From Tianweitania sediminis (lineage in GTDB: Bacteria > Pseudomonadota > Alphaproteobacteria > Rhizobiales > Rhizobiaceae), in assembly GCF_017813335.1 (NCBI RefSeq), contig NZ_JAGIYY010000015.1:1-33990 (forward strand): 33,990 nt of DNA, in the 5' to 3' direction. Positions within the stretch are counted from its first letter, which is position 1; each line of letters begins with the position of its first letter. Positions 1 to 7,754 of the stretch are shown one piece after another. The position numbers were made by a program, and so were the translations under genes. Below the pieces are notes generated by a model. The model saw nothing but the letters and a program-made list of their open reading frames with translations, ran no database searches and was not told the DNA's origin.

Positions 1-64
1 TTCCCGCCTGGTGCTCCTTCAGCACACCGATGATCTGGTCTTCCGTGAACCGGCTTCTCTTCAT
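1..64 (-). CDS. IS3-family transposase OrfA, N-terminal fragment (second element, runs off window)
   Basis: Only the first 21 codons lie in the window; the gene continues beyond base 1. The peptide begins MKRSRFTEDQIIGVLKEHQAG, the start of the helix-turn-helix DNA-binding OrfA protein of IS3-family elements. It is clearly related to, but different from, the OrfA at 481-834, which starts MKASRFSEEQIIGMIKEQEAG. The start is fixed by the ATG at 64 with a GGAGACGGAG Shine-Dalgarno-like run just upstream. The element's outer end appears to lie at about base 123, inside the orfB of the neighbouring element. Confidence 0.85.
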   Translation of the reverse strand, partial: MKRSRFTEDQIIGVLKEHQAG

Positions 65-104
65 CTCCGTCTCCTGTCGACGGAGTCCAGTTCAAACCGA
101 AGGC

Positions 105-123
105 ATCCACGGGGGCAACGTCA
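105..123 (-). repeat. putative left terminal end of the second IS3 element
   Basis: On the minus strand the homology to orfB of the first element stops at base 124, and a new sequence starts TGACGTTGCCCCCGTGGAT, 59 bases before the OrfA start at 64. The first element's own presumed end begins TGACGTGAGCCCTTAGC, 63 bases before its OrfA start. The shared TGACGT and matching distance suggest that these are the left inverted repeats of two related elements. The right ends are not visible, so this is inferred. Confidence 0.5.
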
Positions 124-575
124 TAGGCAAAGGCATTCTCGGGTGAAGTCATCAACGATGAAAAGAATGCGGAAGCGCCGACCATCGGTCAGCGCATCGC
201 TGACAAAGTCCAAGACCAGCGTTGGTTCGGACCTGAAGGCATGACCATCGGGGCCCGTGTTCCCAAGGCTCTCTTACGGCCGCCGCGACGACGAACCTGC
301 AACCGTTCCTCGGCATAGATACGCCGTAGCTTCTTACGGTTGAGCACAATCCCTTCCCGCTCCAACAGAACATGCAGCCGGCGATAGCCGAACCGACGGC
401 GCAGGGCCGCCAGTTCGCGCAGCCGCTCTCGAACCGCCTGATCATCAGGTCGCGGGCTCAGGTAGCGTACCGACGTTCGGTCAACCCCGAGAACGGAACA
501 CGCCCGACGCTGGCTCACCGCAAAGCTCTCGCAGAGGCAAGCCACGGCTTCTCGCCTGACGGCGGGCGTTACCAT
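124..575 (-). pseudogene. IS3-family transposase OrfB, frameshifted and truncated
   Basis: This would be the catalytic DDE integrase-core half of the transposase. From the ATG at 575 the protein reads MVTPAVRREAV, then the HTH_21 region (RFGYRRLHVLLEREG at about residues 61-75). After GPNQRW at about base 215 the frame breaks to a premature TGA. One missing base restores the family sequence LDFVSDALTDGR followed by RILFIVDDFTREC. The catalytic region then stops at about base 124, where a second IS begins. The gene is therefore dead twice over: one frameshift and loss of the C-terminal half, including the later acidic catalytic residues. Confidence 0.85.
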
Positions 576-834
576 TTTTTGTGCTGAGATCCTTCAGCAT
601 GGCATTGTCCAGCATCGCCTCCGCCAACAGCTTCTTCAGCCGGGCATTCTCGTCTTCAAGAACTTTGAGCCGGCGAGCCTCGCTGACCTCCATGCCACCA
701 AACTTGGCCTTGTACTTGTAGAACGTGGCGCTGCTGACGCCGTGCTTGCGGCAAACATCTGCAGTCAGCATCCCTGCCTCCTGCTCCTTGATCATGCCAA
801 TGATCTGTTCCTCGCTGAACCGCGAAGCCTTCAT
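481..834 (-). CDS. IS3-family transposase OrfA
   Basis: The first protein of a two-frame IS3 transposase, responsible for recognising the element's ends. The N-terminal half is a helix-turn-helix (about residues 5-45, with VCRKHGVSSATFYKYK). It is followed by a leucine-zipper-like coiled coil (LEDENARLKKLLAEAMLDN, about residues 60-80). The family-typical part ends near DLSTKN; the remaining C-terminal residues are read out of the usual frame past an A6 run at 575-580. OrfB opens at that run in another frame, as in IS3 elements that join the two proteins by ribosomal slippage. By my count OrfB lies in the +1 frame relative to OrfA rather than the usual -1, so the slippage site may be damaged. 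Start: ATG at 834. Confidence 0.85.
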   Translation of the reverse strand: MKASRFSEEQIIGMIKEQEAGMLTADVCRKHGVSSATFYKYKAKFGGMEVSEARRLKVLEDENARLKKLLAEAMLDNAMLKDLSTKNGNARRQARSRGLPLRELCGEPASGVFRSRG

Positions 835-1165
835 CGTCCGTCTCCATCAATGGACGGACTCTACTCATTCTTGGAGGAAAGCTAAGGGCTCACGTCACCG
901 CCGCCACTAGCCTGCAGACGGTGTCCGCCATGCAGTCGTGGCGGCGGCCCAGCTATATGAATGGTCTGCGAAGCGGCCCTTCTTCCATTAGGATCTCGGG
1001 TGACGCGGGCTGATTTCGACGGAGATGAAGGGTTACGCAGCTGGAGGAGGAGGCGCCGCTCTCGCATCCGATCTAGTGTGCCTCCGCGACGCGGCAGACG
1101 GCAGTCTCGAGATCAACACAACCTGGGCTTTTTGAGCGCATGTCACGAGGGCTCTGCTGGGCGTC

Positions 1166-2974
1166 CTAGCGCGAGTAAAGCGCCTCGATCTCTCCGGCAT
1201 ATTTGCGCTGAACGTTGGCGCGCCGTACTTTCATGGTCGCCGTGACCTCGTCATCATCATGATCCAGCTCCTTGGTCAGGAGATGAAAGCGCTTCACTTG
1301 CGAGACCTGCGCAAGCTGGCTGTTGGCGGCGGCGATCTCGCCCTCGATCAGATCGCGTACTGCGGAGTTCTCCGTCAGGCTGCGGAAGTTCGTGAAGGCG
1401 ATCTCCTTATCTTCGGCCCATTTGGAGACGGTTTCGTAGTCGATCTGGATCAGCGCGGAGACATATTTCCGAGCCTCACCGATGACGATGCATTCCTTGA
1501 TGTACGGACTGCCCTTGACGGTGTTCTCGATCTCGGAAGGACTGAGGTTCTTGCCGCCGGCGGTGATGATGATGTCCTTCAGGCGGTCGATGATCCGGTA
1601 CTGTCCATCACGCTGATCCACCACGTCGCCAGTGTGCAGCCAATCGTCACGTAAGGCGGATGCGGTCGCTTCCTCGTTGCGGTAGTAGCCAGCAAAAACC
1701 GTGTCGCCGCGGATCAGCAGCTCGCCGTGGTCGCCGATGCGTGCCTCGGCATTGACGATTGGCGAACCGACCGAACCGGGTTCGCGCCGCGCCATCGTCT
1801 GGCCAAGCGCGATGCCGCTGGTTTCGGTCGCGCCATACACCTCCACGAGCGGAACGCCAAGGGTGCGGAAGAACCGAACGATCGTAGGGGAAATGGGCGC
1901 AGCTCCCGTCATCGCAACATGCGCTCGGCGCAGGCCGACGTAATTCTGCAAGGAGCGGAAAACGAGCAGGTAACACAGCCGGAACAGAAGCCCTTCTCTC
2001 ATGCTGCGCTCGCCTGGCGCCTTTTCGGCGAACGGCTCACAGGTTCTGTAGGCCCAATCGAACAGTCGCCGACGATACCCGCCTGCTTCAAGCATTCGGA
2101 TGTAGATCGAGGAGTGGAGTTTCTCCCAAATCCGGGGCACGCCGAGGAACATCGAGGGCGCGACTTCGCGCAGGTCTTCCTGGACGGTGCGGATCGATTC
2201 CCCGAAGTTGATCTGCGAGCCGAGGTAAACGGGCGTCATGACGGTGCAGAACTGCTCCGCCACATGGCAGAGCGGCAGGTAAGAGAGGTGGGTCGTCTGC
2301 GCCGTCAGCCCGAGCTTGTCGATCGCGGCAATCGCCTGAGCCCGAATGTTGCGGTAGGACAGCATCGCGCCCTTGGGCTTTCCAGTGGAGCCCGACGTGT
2401 AAATCATCAGCGCGATATCCGACATCGACTGTCGGCCAAGCACCGCATCCACTGCGCCGGGATCTCGCAGGCGCGCTTCGCGTCCTCTTGCTTCCAGTTC
2501 TTCGAAGGAGACCACAAGCTCGGCCGGATAGCCGCGCAAGCCTTTGGTTTCCACCACGACGATGTGTTGCAGGTCCGGAAGTTCGCCGCGCGCCTCCAGT
2601 ACCTTGTCGGCCTGTTCCTGGTCCTCGCAGACGACGATCCGTGCCTGCGAGTGGTTGAGCACGTAGGCGACCTCATTAGCCGGACTGGTCGGATAAACGC
2701 CGATAGTCACTGCGCCGACAGTGCCCGCGCCGAGCTGTGCCAGGACCCATTCCAGACGATTTTCCGAGAGCACCGCGATGTGCCCGCCCTCAGGCAGGCC
2801 TAGCTGGCTGAAGCCATGGCCCACATCGCAGGCCCGTTCGAAGTAGTCGCGCCACGTGACTGGGTTCCAGATTCCGAAATCCTTCTGCCGAATTGCAATG
2901 CCGTCCGGCGTCTGCTGGGCGTTCTGGCGCAGCATCTGGGGCAAGGTTAGCTGGGGGAGATTCGCGGCGTTCAT
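1166..2974 (-). CDS. AMP-forming long-chain-type acyl-CoA synthetase
   Basis: A 602-residue adenylate-forming enzyme that activates a carboxylic acid with ATP and joins it to CoA, acting in the cytoplasm. The P-loop-like motif YTSGSTGKPKG is at about 192-202. The ATE motif VYGATETSG follows, then WLHTGD, RLKDIIITAGGK and the C-terminal catalytic lysine region TATMKVRRANVQRKY. Length and motif pattern match long-chain acyl-CoA synthetases of the FadD15 type. It is the last gene of the minus-strand Liv-type operon, starting 11 bases after the livF-like stop. The pairing of such a ligase with a Liv-type importer is recurrent in proteobacterial loci for aromatic or fatty acids, so the imported substrate is probably its substrate. 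The actual acid cannot be read from the sequence. Confidence 0.88.
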   Translation of the reverse strand: MNAANLPQLTLPQMLRQNAQQTPDGIAIRQKDFGIWNPVTWRDYFERACDVGHGFSQLGLPEGGHIAVLSENRLEWVLAQLGAGTVGAVTIGVYPTSPANEVAYVLNHSQARIVVCEDQEQADKVLEARGELPDLQHIVVVETKGLRGYPAELVVSFEELEARGREARLRDPGAVDAVLGRQSMSDIALMIYTSGSTGKPKGAMLSYRNIRAQAIAAIDKLGLTAQTTHLSYLPLCHVAEQFCTVMTPVYLGSQINFGESIRTVQEDLREVAPSMFLGVPRIWEKLHSSIYIRMLEAGGYRRRLFDWAYRTCEPFAEKAPGERSMREGLLFRLCYLLVFRSLQNYVGLRRAHVAMTGAAPISPTIVRFFRTLGVPLVEVYGATETSGIALGQTMARREPGSVGSPIVNAEARIGDHGELLIRGDTVFAGYYRNEEATASALRDDWLHTGDVVDQRDGQYRIIDRLKDIIITAGGKNLSPSEIENTVKGSPYIKECIVIGEARKYVSALIQIDYETVSKWAEDKEIAFTNFRSLTENSAVRDLIEGEIAAANSQLAQVSQVKRFHLLTKELDHDDDEVTATMKVRRANVQRKYAGEIEALYSR

Positions 2975-2985
2975 CGGAATGTTCT

Positions 2986-3795
2986 CTAGGAAAGCCAGCG
3001 CTTGCGGCGCTTGTAGTGCTTGATTTCGCGGTAGCTCTTGTGGCCTTCGCCACCGCTCATGCCGAGATAGAACTCGCGGACGTCCTGGTCCGACATCAGC
3101 CGCTCGGTTGGCCCGTCGAGCACGATCTTGCCCGTTTCCATGATGTAGCCATAGTGAGCCACCGCGAAGGCGACAGCCGCGTTCTGCTCGACGAGGAGCA
3201 TCGACACCCCGGTCTCGCGGTTGATGCGCGCGATGATGGTGAAGATCTCTTCGACGAGAAGAGGGGAGAGACCGAGCGACGGTTCGTCCAGGAGCATCAG
3301 CGAAGGTTGTGCGATCAGCGCGCGGCCGATCGCCAGCATCTGTTGCTCCCCGCCGGAGAGATACCCGGCGCGGCCGTTCCGACGCTCGCGCAGGCGCGGG
3401 AAGTAGTTGTAGACGCGCTCGAACGGCATCGGCTTCAGGCCGCGTCCGGACAGGGCGAAGGTGGCGGCGGTGAGGTTTTCCTCCACCGTCAGGTCTTCGA
3501 AGATGCGCCGTCCTTCCATGACATGGAACAGGCCCTTGCGAACCAGCCCGTGCGGAGTGACGGCAGCGATGCTTTCCCCGTTGAAGCGGATGTCGCCTGC
3601 GGTCAGCGCGCCGTTCTGCAGCGTCAGGAGATTGCTGATCGCCTTCAGCGTGGTGGACTTGCCCGCTCCGTTGGAGCCAAGCAAGGTCACGACCTTGCCC
3701 CGCTCGACGGAAAGGGAGAGGCCGCGGAGCACCTGCACCGTCTTGTTATAGACGACCTCGATGTTGTTAACTTCGAGAATGGGCTCCGCTGTCAT
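2986..3795 (-). CDS. livF: branched-chain amino acid-type ABC transporter ATP-binding protein (LivF-like)
   Basis: One of the two ATPases of a Liv-type (HAAT family) importer, on the cytoplasmic face. Walker A GSNGAGKST is at residues 40-48, the ABC signature YLSGGEQQMLAIGRAL near 145-160, and Walker B LMLLDEPSLGL follows. The protein ends in a basic tail (HYKRRKRWLS), an extension beyond the usual LivF end that I associate with copies next to acyl-CoA ligases. It starts 5 bases after the binding-protein stop and precedes the ligase. The gene symbol denotes homology; the substrate is probably not a branched-chain amino acid, given the ligase and GntR context. Confidence 0.88.
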   Translation of the reverse strand: MTAEPILEVNNIEVVYNKTVQVLRGLSLSVERGKVVTLLGSNGAGKSTTLKAISNLLTLQNGALTAGDIRFNGESIAAVTPHGLVRKGLFHVMEGRRIFEDLTVEENLTAATFALSGRGLKPMPFERVYNYFPRLRERRNGRAGYLSGGEQQMLAIGRALIAQPSLMLLDEPSLGLSPLLVEEIFTIIARINRETGVSMLLVEQNAAVAFAVAHYGYIMETGKIVLDGPTERLMSDQDVREFYLGMSGGEGHKSYREIKHYKRRKRWLS

Positions 3796-3800
3796 TCCGG

Positions 3801-4976
3801 CTACTCCTGAACGCTGATCCAGTCGGACGCCGGCTTCATCTGCTTGGCCGCAGCGTCATACTGGTAGATCCGCCCGACCGGGATCGAATTGCCCGGAATG
3901 GAGATCGGCACGCCGATCAAGCCGCCGGTATCGAAGTCCTTGATCGTGTTGAGCGAGGCTTTCAGGTTCTTCGCGTTCAGTTCTTGCCCGGCAGCAAGCG
4001 TCCGCTTCGCGGCTTCGGTCAACAGCATCGCCGTCAGGAAACCCTGCGTGTAGGCTGTGGATTGGTACTGCGGCCGCATTTCCCGGATCTTGTCCAGCAT
4101 CGGAGCGGCTTCGGTGTCGTAATAGTAGCGGTAGGGCATCACGCCCATGAAGCCATTGGCTGCTTCGCCGACGTCTGCCCAGATGCTCGAATCCATTGAC
4201 CAGAACGTGCCCATGAACTTGGTTTCAAGCCCGAGCTGCTTGGCCTGGTTCATGAACTCCGGGAGAGGCGCCAGGATGTAGCCGTGGAAGATCGCGTAAT
4301 CAGGCCGAGCCCGACGCAGCTTCAGCACTTCGGTGGATACGTCCACGGCTGTCGGCGGCGTGATGATCTCGCCCACGACTTCGAGGCCCAGCGCGCTCGC
4401 TCGTTCCTTCGTCTTTGCGATTGGATCGCGTCCGAACTCCGTGTCGGAGTTCACAAGCATGATGGTGGCGCCCGGCTTCTCCTTGGCGATGAACTCAAGC
4501 AGGATCGACACCATTTCCGTGTAGTCCGGCCCGGCCAAGAACTGGGCCGGGAACTTCGCCGGATCATTCAGCTCGGAGGCGAAGGATGCGCCGGCCATGA
4601 TCATGGTGCCGCGACGGTCCAGCTCCGGGTTGATGGTCTTGGCGAAGCCCGTCGAGTCTCCGTAGTAGAGGTGGATCTCGTCCTGGCTGGTTAGCTTGTT
4701 GAACACGGCGACCGAGGTGTCGACCTTGTAGCCCGTGTCCTCATAGGACAGCCGAACCTTGCGCCCGTCGATGCCGCCCTCTTCGTTCAGGATCTTGATG
4801 TAGTCCTGCATGCCCGCTTCGATGCCGACGCCTGCGAAGCCGAATACGCCAGTCAGCGGGATCGAGCCGCCGATCACGATCTCCTGATTGTCTTGCGCTA
4901 TGGCAGGAACGCCGAGCGCCAGGGTCATGGCGGCGGCACTTGCCAGGATTTTCCGTCTCGTCCAATTCAACATCAT
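3801..4976 (-). CDS. Liv-type periplasmic substrate-binding protein
   Basis: A 391-residue type I periplasmic binding protein (Peripla_BP_6/LivK family) that captures the ligand for the adjacent importer. The frame stays open to 5162, but the start is set at ATG 4976 (or the next ATG at 4973) by a good GGGAGGAAA ribosome site and a clear signal peptide. That peptide has TRRKILAS followed by a hydrophobic stretch and cleavage near PAIAQ. The twin arginine suggests possible Tat export. The mature protein starts with EIVIGGSIPLTGVFG, typical of the family. It lies 20 bases after the LivM stop. The ligand is unknown; homologues bind amino acids, urea, aromatic acids or fatty-acid-like compounds. 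Confidence 0.88.
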   Translation of the reverse strand: MMLNWTRRKILASAAAMTLALGVPAIAQDNQEIVIGGSIPLTGVFGFAGVGIEAGMQDYIKILNEEGGIDGRKVRLSYEDTGYKVDTSVAVFNKLTSQDEIHLYYGDSTGFAKTINPELDRRGTMIMAGASFASELNDPAKFPAQFLAGPDYTEMVSILLEFIAKEKPGATIMLVNSDTEFGRDPIAKTKERASALGLEVVGEIITPPTAVDVSTEVLKLRRARPDYAIFHGYILAPLPEFMNQAKQLGLETKFMGTFWSMDSSIWADVGEAANGFMGVMPYRYYYDTEAAPMLDKIREMRPQYQSTAYTQGFLTAMLLTEAAKRTLAAGQELNAKNLKASLNTIKDFDTGGLIGVPISIPGNSIPVGRIYQYDAAAKQMKPASDWISVQE

Positions 4977-4996
4977 AAATTTCCTCCCGATGTTAC

Positions 4997-6040
4997 CTAT
5001 TTCCTGAAGGGCCAGAGGTGGAAGAATCGCCTGATCCTCTGGATGATTTCGGCCATTCCCTGCGGCTCGAAAACAAGAAAGCCCACGATCAGCGCGCCGA
5101 ACACGACGGTGCGGACGGGGGAAAGAAGTGTGCCTGCATTCGGCACGAAGGGTGACGCCCACTCAACGAGGAAGCGCAGCAGCTCGGGCACTAGCGTCAT
5201 GAACACTGCCCCGACGATGCCGCCCAGGATCGTGCCCATTCCGCCGACGATGATGGCGGCCAGAAAGAAGATCGACGTGATGAAGGGGAAGCTCTCGGGC
5301 GTCACCACGCGGAAGAAGTAGGCCCACATACCACCTGCGATACCCGCGTAGAAAGACGAGATCGCGAACGAGAGGAGCTTGTAGCGCAGGAGTGGAATGC
5401 CGAGCACTTCCGCCGAGATGTCGCGGTCGCGGATGGCGATGAAAGCACGGCCGATGCGGGTGCGAAAAAGGTTAGCCGCGCCTAGCACCATCAGCGCCGT
5501 GATCGGGACGAAGACCCAGTAAAGATGGAAATTGCTGGTGAGCGGCGCGCCGAAAAAGGTGGCGGGCTCAAGGCTGATTCCGCTCGGCCCGTTGGTCAGG
5601 CTTTGCCAGTTCACGAAGACGAAATGGAGGATGAATGAGGCAGCGATGGTCGCGATAGCGAGGTAGAGCCCCTTAACGCGGAGGCTAGGAAGGCCCACCA
5701 GAACCCCCACGATTGCCGTTAAAGCGCCGGCGGCTAAAAGGTTGAACAGGAACGGCGTGCCCACGTCCCGTTGAAGGACGGCCACCGTGTAGGCGCCGAC
5801 TGCCATGAAAGCGGCTTGGCCGAGGCTGACCAGGCCCGTGAACCCAGTCAGGATGTTGAGTCCCGTCGCGCTTGCCACATTGATGGTGACGAGGCAGGCG
5901 AGATAGAGCCAGTAGCCGTCGAGCAGGAAAGGTGCGGCCAGAAGGGCCAGCGCAAGAATGCCCATCCAGGCCCATTGCGTGTTCGTGCGCAGAAGGGCTT
6001 CGTCGCTCGAATAGCTTTGTTTTGCCGTTGCAATGCGCAT
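4997..6040 (-). CDS. livM: Liv-type ABC transporter permease (LivM-like)
   Basis: One of the two membrane subunits of the importer, 347 residues. It has many hydrophobic segments and the LivM-type features TGFTGLVSLGQAAFMAVGAY near the N-terminus and FRTRIGRAFIAIRDRD in the cytoplasmic coupling region. The C-terminus is short and basic (RRFFHLWPFRK). The ATG at 6040 overlaps the LivH stop in an ATGA arrangement, so the two permeases are likely translationally coupled. Confidence 0.88.
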   Translation of the reverse strand: MRIATAKQSYSSDEALLRTNTQWAWMGILALALLAAPFLLDGYWLYLACLVTINVASATGLNILTGFTGLVSLGQAAFMAVGAYTVAVLQRDVGTPFLFNLLAAGALTAIVGVLVGLPSLRVKGLYLAIATIAASFILHFVFVNWQSLTNGPSGISLEPATFFGAPLTSNFHLYWVFVPITALMVLGAANLFRTRIGRAFIAIRDRDISAEVLGIPLLRYKLLSFAISSFYAGIAGGMWAYFFRVVTPESFPFITSIFFLAAIIVGGMGTILGGIVGAVFMTLVPELLRFLVEWASPFVPNAGTLLSPVRTVVFGALIVGFLVFEPQGMAEIIQRIRRFFHLWPFRK

Positions 6041-6924
6041 CAGAGCCGCTCGATTTCGGTTGTGCCGAAGAGGCCGTAAGGGCGGATCATTAGGGCGACG
6101 ATCAGGATCCCGAACGTCGTGACCATCTTGAACTCGCCGCCCAAGTAGGTGCCGGCCAGCGCTTCCACGAGGCCGATCACGAGACCGCCGATGAGCGCTC
6201 CGGCTACGGAATCCAGTCCGCCGACGATTACCACGACAAGCGCGGACAGGCCGAACACGCCCATCGCGGGCGAAATGCCGCCGATTGCGCCGAGAAGGAT
6301 TCCGGCACCTGCCGCGGTGGCGCAGCCGATGATCCAGGCGAGCGAAAATACGCCCGGCACGTTGATGCCGCAGGAATAGGCGGCTGCCTGGTCAGTGGCA
6401 GTCGCACGTAAGGCAACGCCGCCGCGCCAGAACCGGAAGAGCAAGAGGAAGAGCGGCACCACCACCGCTGCGACCGCCATGGCGATCGCTATCTTCGGCG
6501 ACAGGTAAACGTCGCCAAGGAAGATCGGCGTGTTGCTCATGAACTCCGGCAGCGTGCGTGGATCCGTGCCCCATGTAAGTTCGGCCAGGCCGACAAGCAC
6601 CGATCCCAGCCCCACTGTGACCATGAACACGGAGATGGCGCTTTCGCCAAGCATCGGGCGGATCACGCCGCGTTCGACGATCGCGCCGACGATGCCGCCG
6701 CCGATGATCGCAAGGGGAATGGCGATCCATGCTGGCAGGCCGAACCCTGCGGCTGCGGCGAAGAACAGGTAGCCGCCAAGCATCAGGATCTCGCTGACCG
6801 CAAGGTTGATGACCCGTGTCGCCTTGTAGATTAGCACGAAGGCGAGCGCCGTGATGGAAAGCAGCGCGCCCGAGCCTAGTCCCGCCAGCGATACTTCGGT
6901 GAAGAAAAGCAGCTCGTCGCTCAT
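6040..6924 (-). CDS. livH: Liv-type ABC transporter permease (LivH-like)
   Basis: The second membrane subunit, 294 residues with about eight predicted transmembrane segments. Family features include LIYKATRVINLAVSEILMLG near the N-terminus and the LRATATDQAAAYSCGI coupling segment. The glycine-rich GGLDSVAGALIGGLVIG lies towards the C-terminus. Its ATG overlaps the LivG stop (ATGA) and its stop overlaps the LivM start, so it sits inside one tightly coupled transcript. The usual companion of LivM in Liv-type importers. Confidence 0.88.
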   Translation of the reverse strand: MSDELLFFTEVSLAGLGSGALLSITALAFVLIYKATRVINLAVSEILMLGGYLFFAAAAGFGLPAWIAIPLAIIGGGIVGAIVERGVIRPMLGESAISVFMVTVGLGSVLVGLAELTWGTDPRTLPEFMSNTPIFLGDVYLSPKIAIAMAVAAVVVPLFLLLFRFWRGGVALRATATDQAAAYSCGINVPGVFSLAWIIGCATAAGAGILLGAIGGISPAMGVFGLSALVVVIVGGLDSVAGALIGGLVIGLVEALAGTYLGGEFKMVTTFGILIVALMIRPYGLFGTTEIERL

Positions 6925-7754
6925 GCCGCTTCCTGTGTTTCATTGATGCGCTTCATCAGGGCGGCCGGATCACCGCTGCCGAGATAGGCTTCCACCACCC
7001 TCGGATCCGCCTGTACTTCTGAAGGAAGCCCTTGGGCGATGACCTGCCCGAAGTTGAGCACCACGACGTGGTCTGAAATGTCCATGACCATGCCCATGTC
7101 ATGTTCCACCATCAGGATTGTCGTGCCCCATTCCTCCTTCACATCGAGGATGAAGCGCGCCATATCCTCGGTCTCCTCGCGGTTCATGCCCGCGACGGGT
7201 TCGTCGAGCAGGAGGATACGTGGCTTCATGGCGAGCGCGCGGGCGAGTTCCACCCGCTTCTGCAGTCCGTAGGGAAGCGACCCCACGGGCATATGGCGGA
7301 TGTGGTTGATCTCGAGAAAATCGATGATGCGTTTCTCGATCTCCTCGCGAAGGGCGATCTCTTCCCGCCTAGCTGCTCCCCAGTAGGCCAGCGCCTGAAG
7401 AGCGTTCGACTTCATGTGGGCATGGCGTCCGAGCTTGATGTTGTCGAGCACAGTCATGCCACGAAAAAGCGCGATGTTCTGGAAGGTGCGTGCGAAGCCT
7501 AGCTTCGCCCGCGCTGGCGCATGACGGGCGGTGACATTCTCACCGTCGAACAGGATGCGTCCCTGTTGCGGACGGTAGAAGCCGGAGATGCAGTTGAACA
7601 TGGAGGTCTTGCCAGCGCCGTTGGGGCCGATCAAGGCAGTGATCGATCCAGCTTCCACGGCGAAGGAGACGTCTCGCAGCGCCTTTAAGCCGCCGAAGGA
7701 AAGCGACAGACCCTGAACCTCCAGCCTTCCGGCTTCGCGTGGTGCTTCATTCAT
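6921..7754 (-). CDS. livG: branched-chain amino acid-type ABC transporter ATP-binding protein (LivG-like)
   Basis: The second ATPase of the importer, 277 residues from the chosen start. Walker A GPNGAGKTS is at 43-51. The LivG-type signature is LPYGLQKRVELARAL, and Walker B is RILLLDEPVAGMN. A C-terminal extension ends in MKRINETQEAA. An in-frame ATG at 7775 would add seven residues. I prefer 7754 because GGAG sits five bases or so upstream and because this ATG lies in an ATGAATGA overlap with the regulator stop at 7747-7749. That overlap suggests the regulator and transporter share one transcript. Confidence 0.88.
   Translation of the reverse strand: MNEAPREAGRLEVQGLSLSFGGLKALRDVSFAVEAGSITALIGPNGAGKTSMFNCISGFYRPQQGRILFDGENVTARHAPARAKLGFARTFQNIALFRGMTVLDNIKLGRHAHMKSNALQALAYWGAARREEIALREEIEKRIIDFLEINHIRHMPVGSLPYGLQKRVELARALAMKPRILLLDEPVAGMNREETEDMARFILDVKEEWGTTILMVEHDMGMVMDISDHVVVLNFGQVIAQGLPSEVQADPRVVEAYLGSGDPAALMKRINETQEAA

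Larger units (their letters stand above)
124..897 (-). mobile_element. IS3-family insertion sequence, truncated by a second IS3 element
   Basis: The segment carries a complete orfA and the first part of orfB of an IS3-family element. It has a plausible left end at 897 (TGACGTGAGCCC). OrfB breaks off at base 124, in the middle of the catalytic domain just after DDFTRECLCL, where the end of a second IS3-type element begins. About 770 bases of an expected 1.2-1.3 kb remain in this window. The other half may lie beyond the second element, outside the window. OrfB also carries a frameshift, so this copy cannot make a functional transposase. Confidence 0.8.

Noticed and set aside
1727-2803. A 358-codon plus-strand frame opposite the acyl-CoA ligase
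   Set aside because: It is antisense to a strongly supported ligase gene and has no family-like motifs; such long antisense frames are common in GC-rich DNA.
2893-3810. A 305-codon plus-strand frame opposite livF
   Set aside because: Antisense shadow of livF and the ligase start; no domain resemblance and no ribosome site that I could see.
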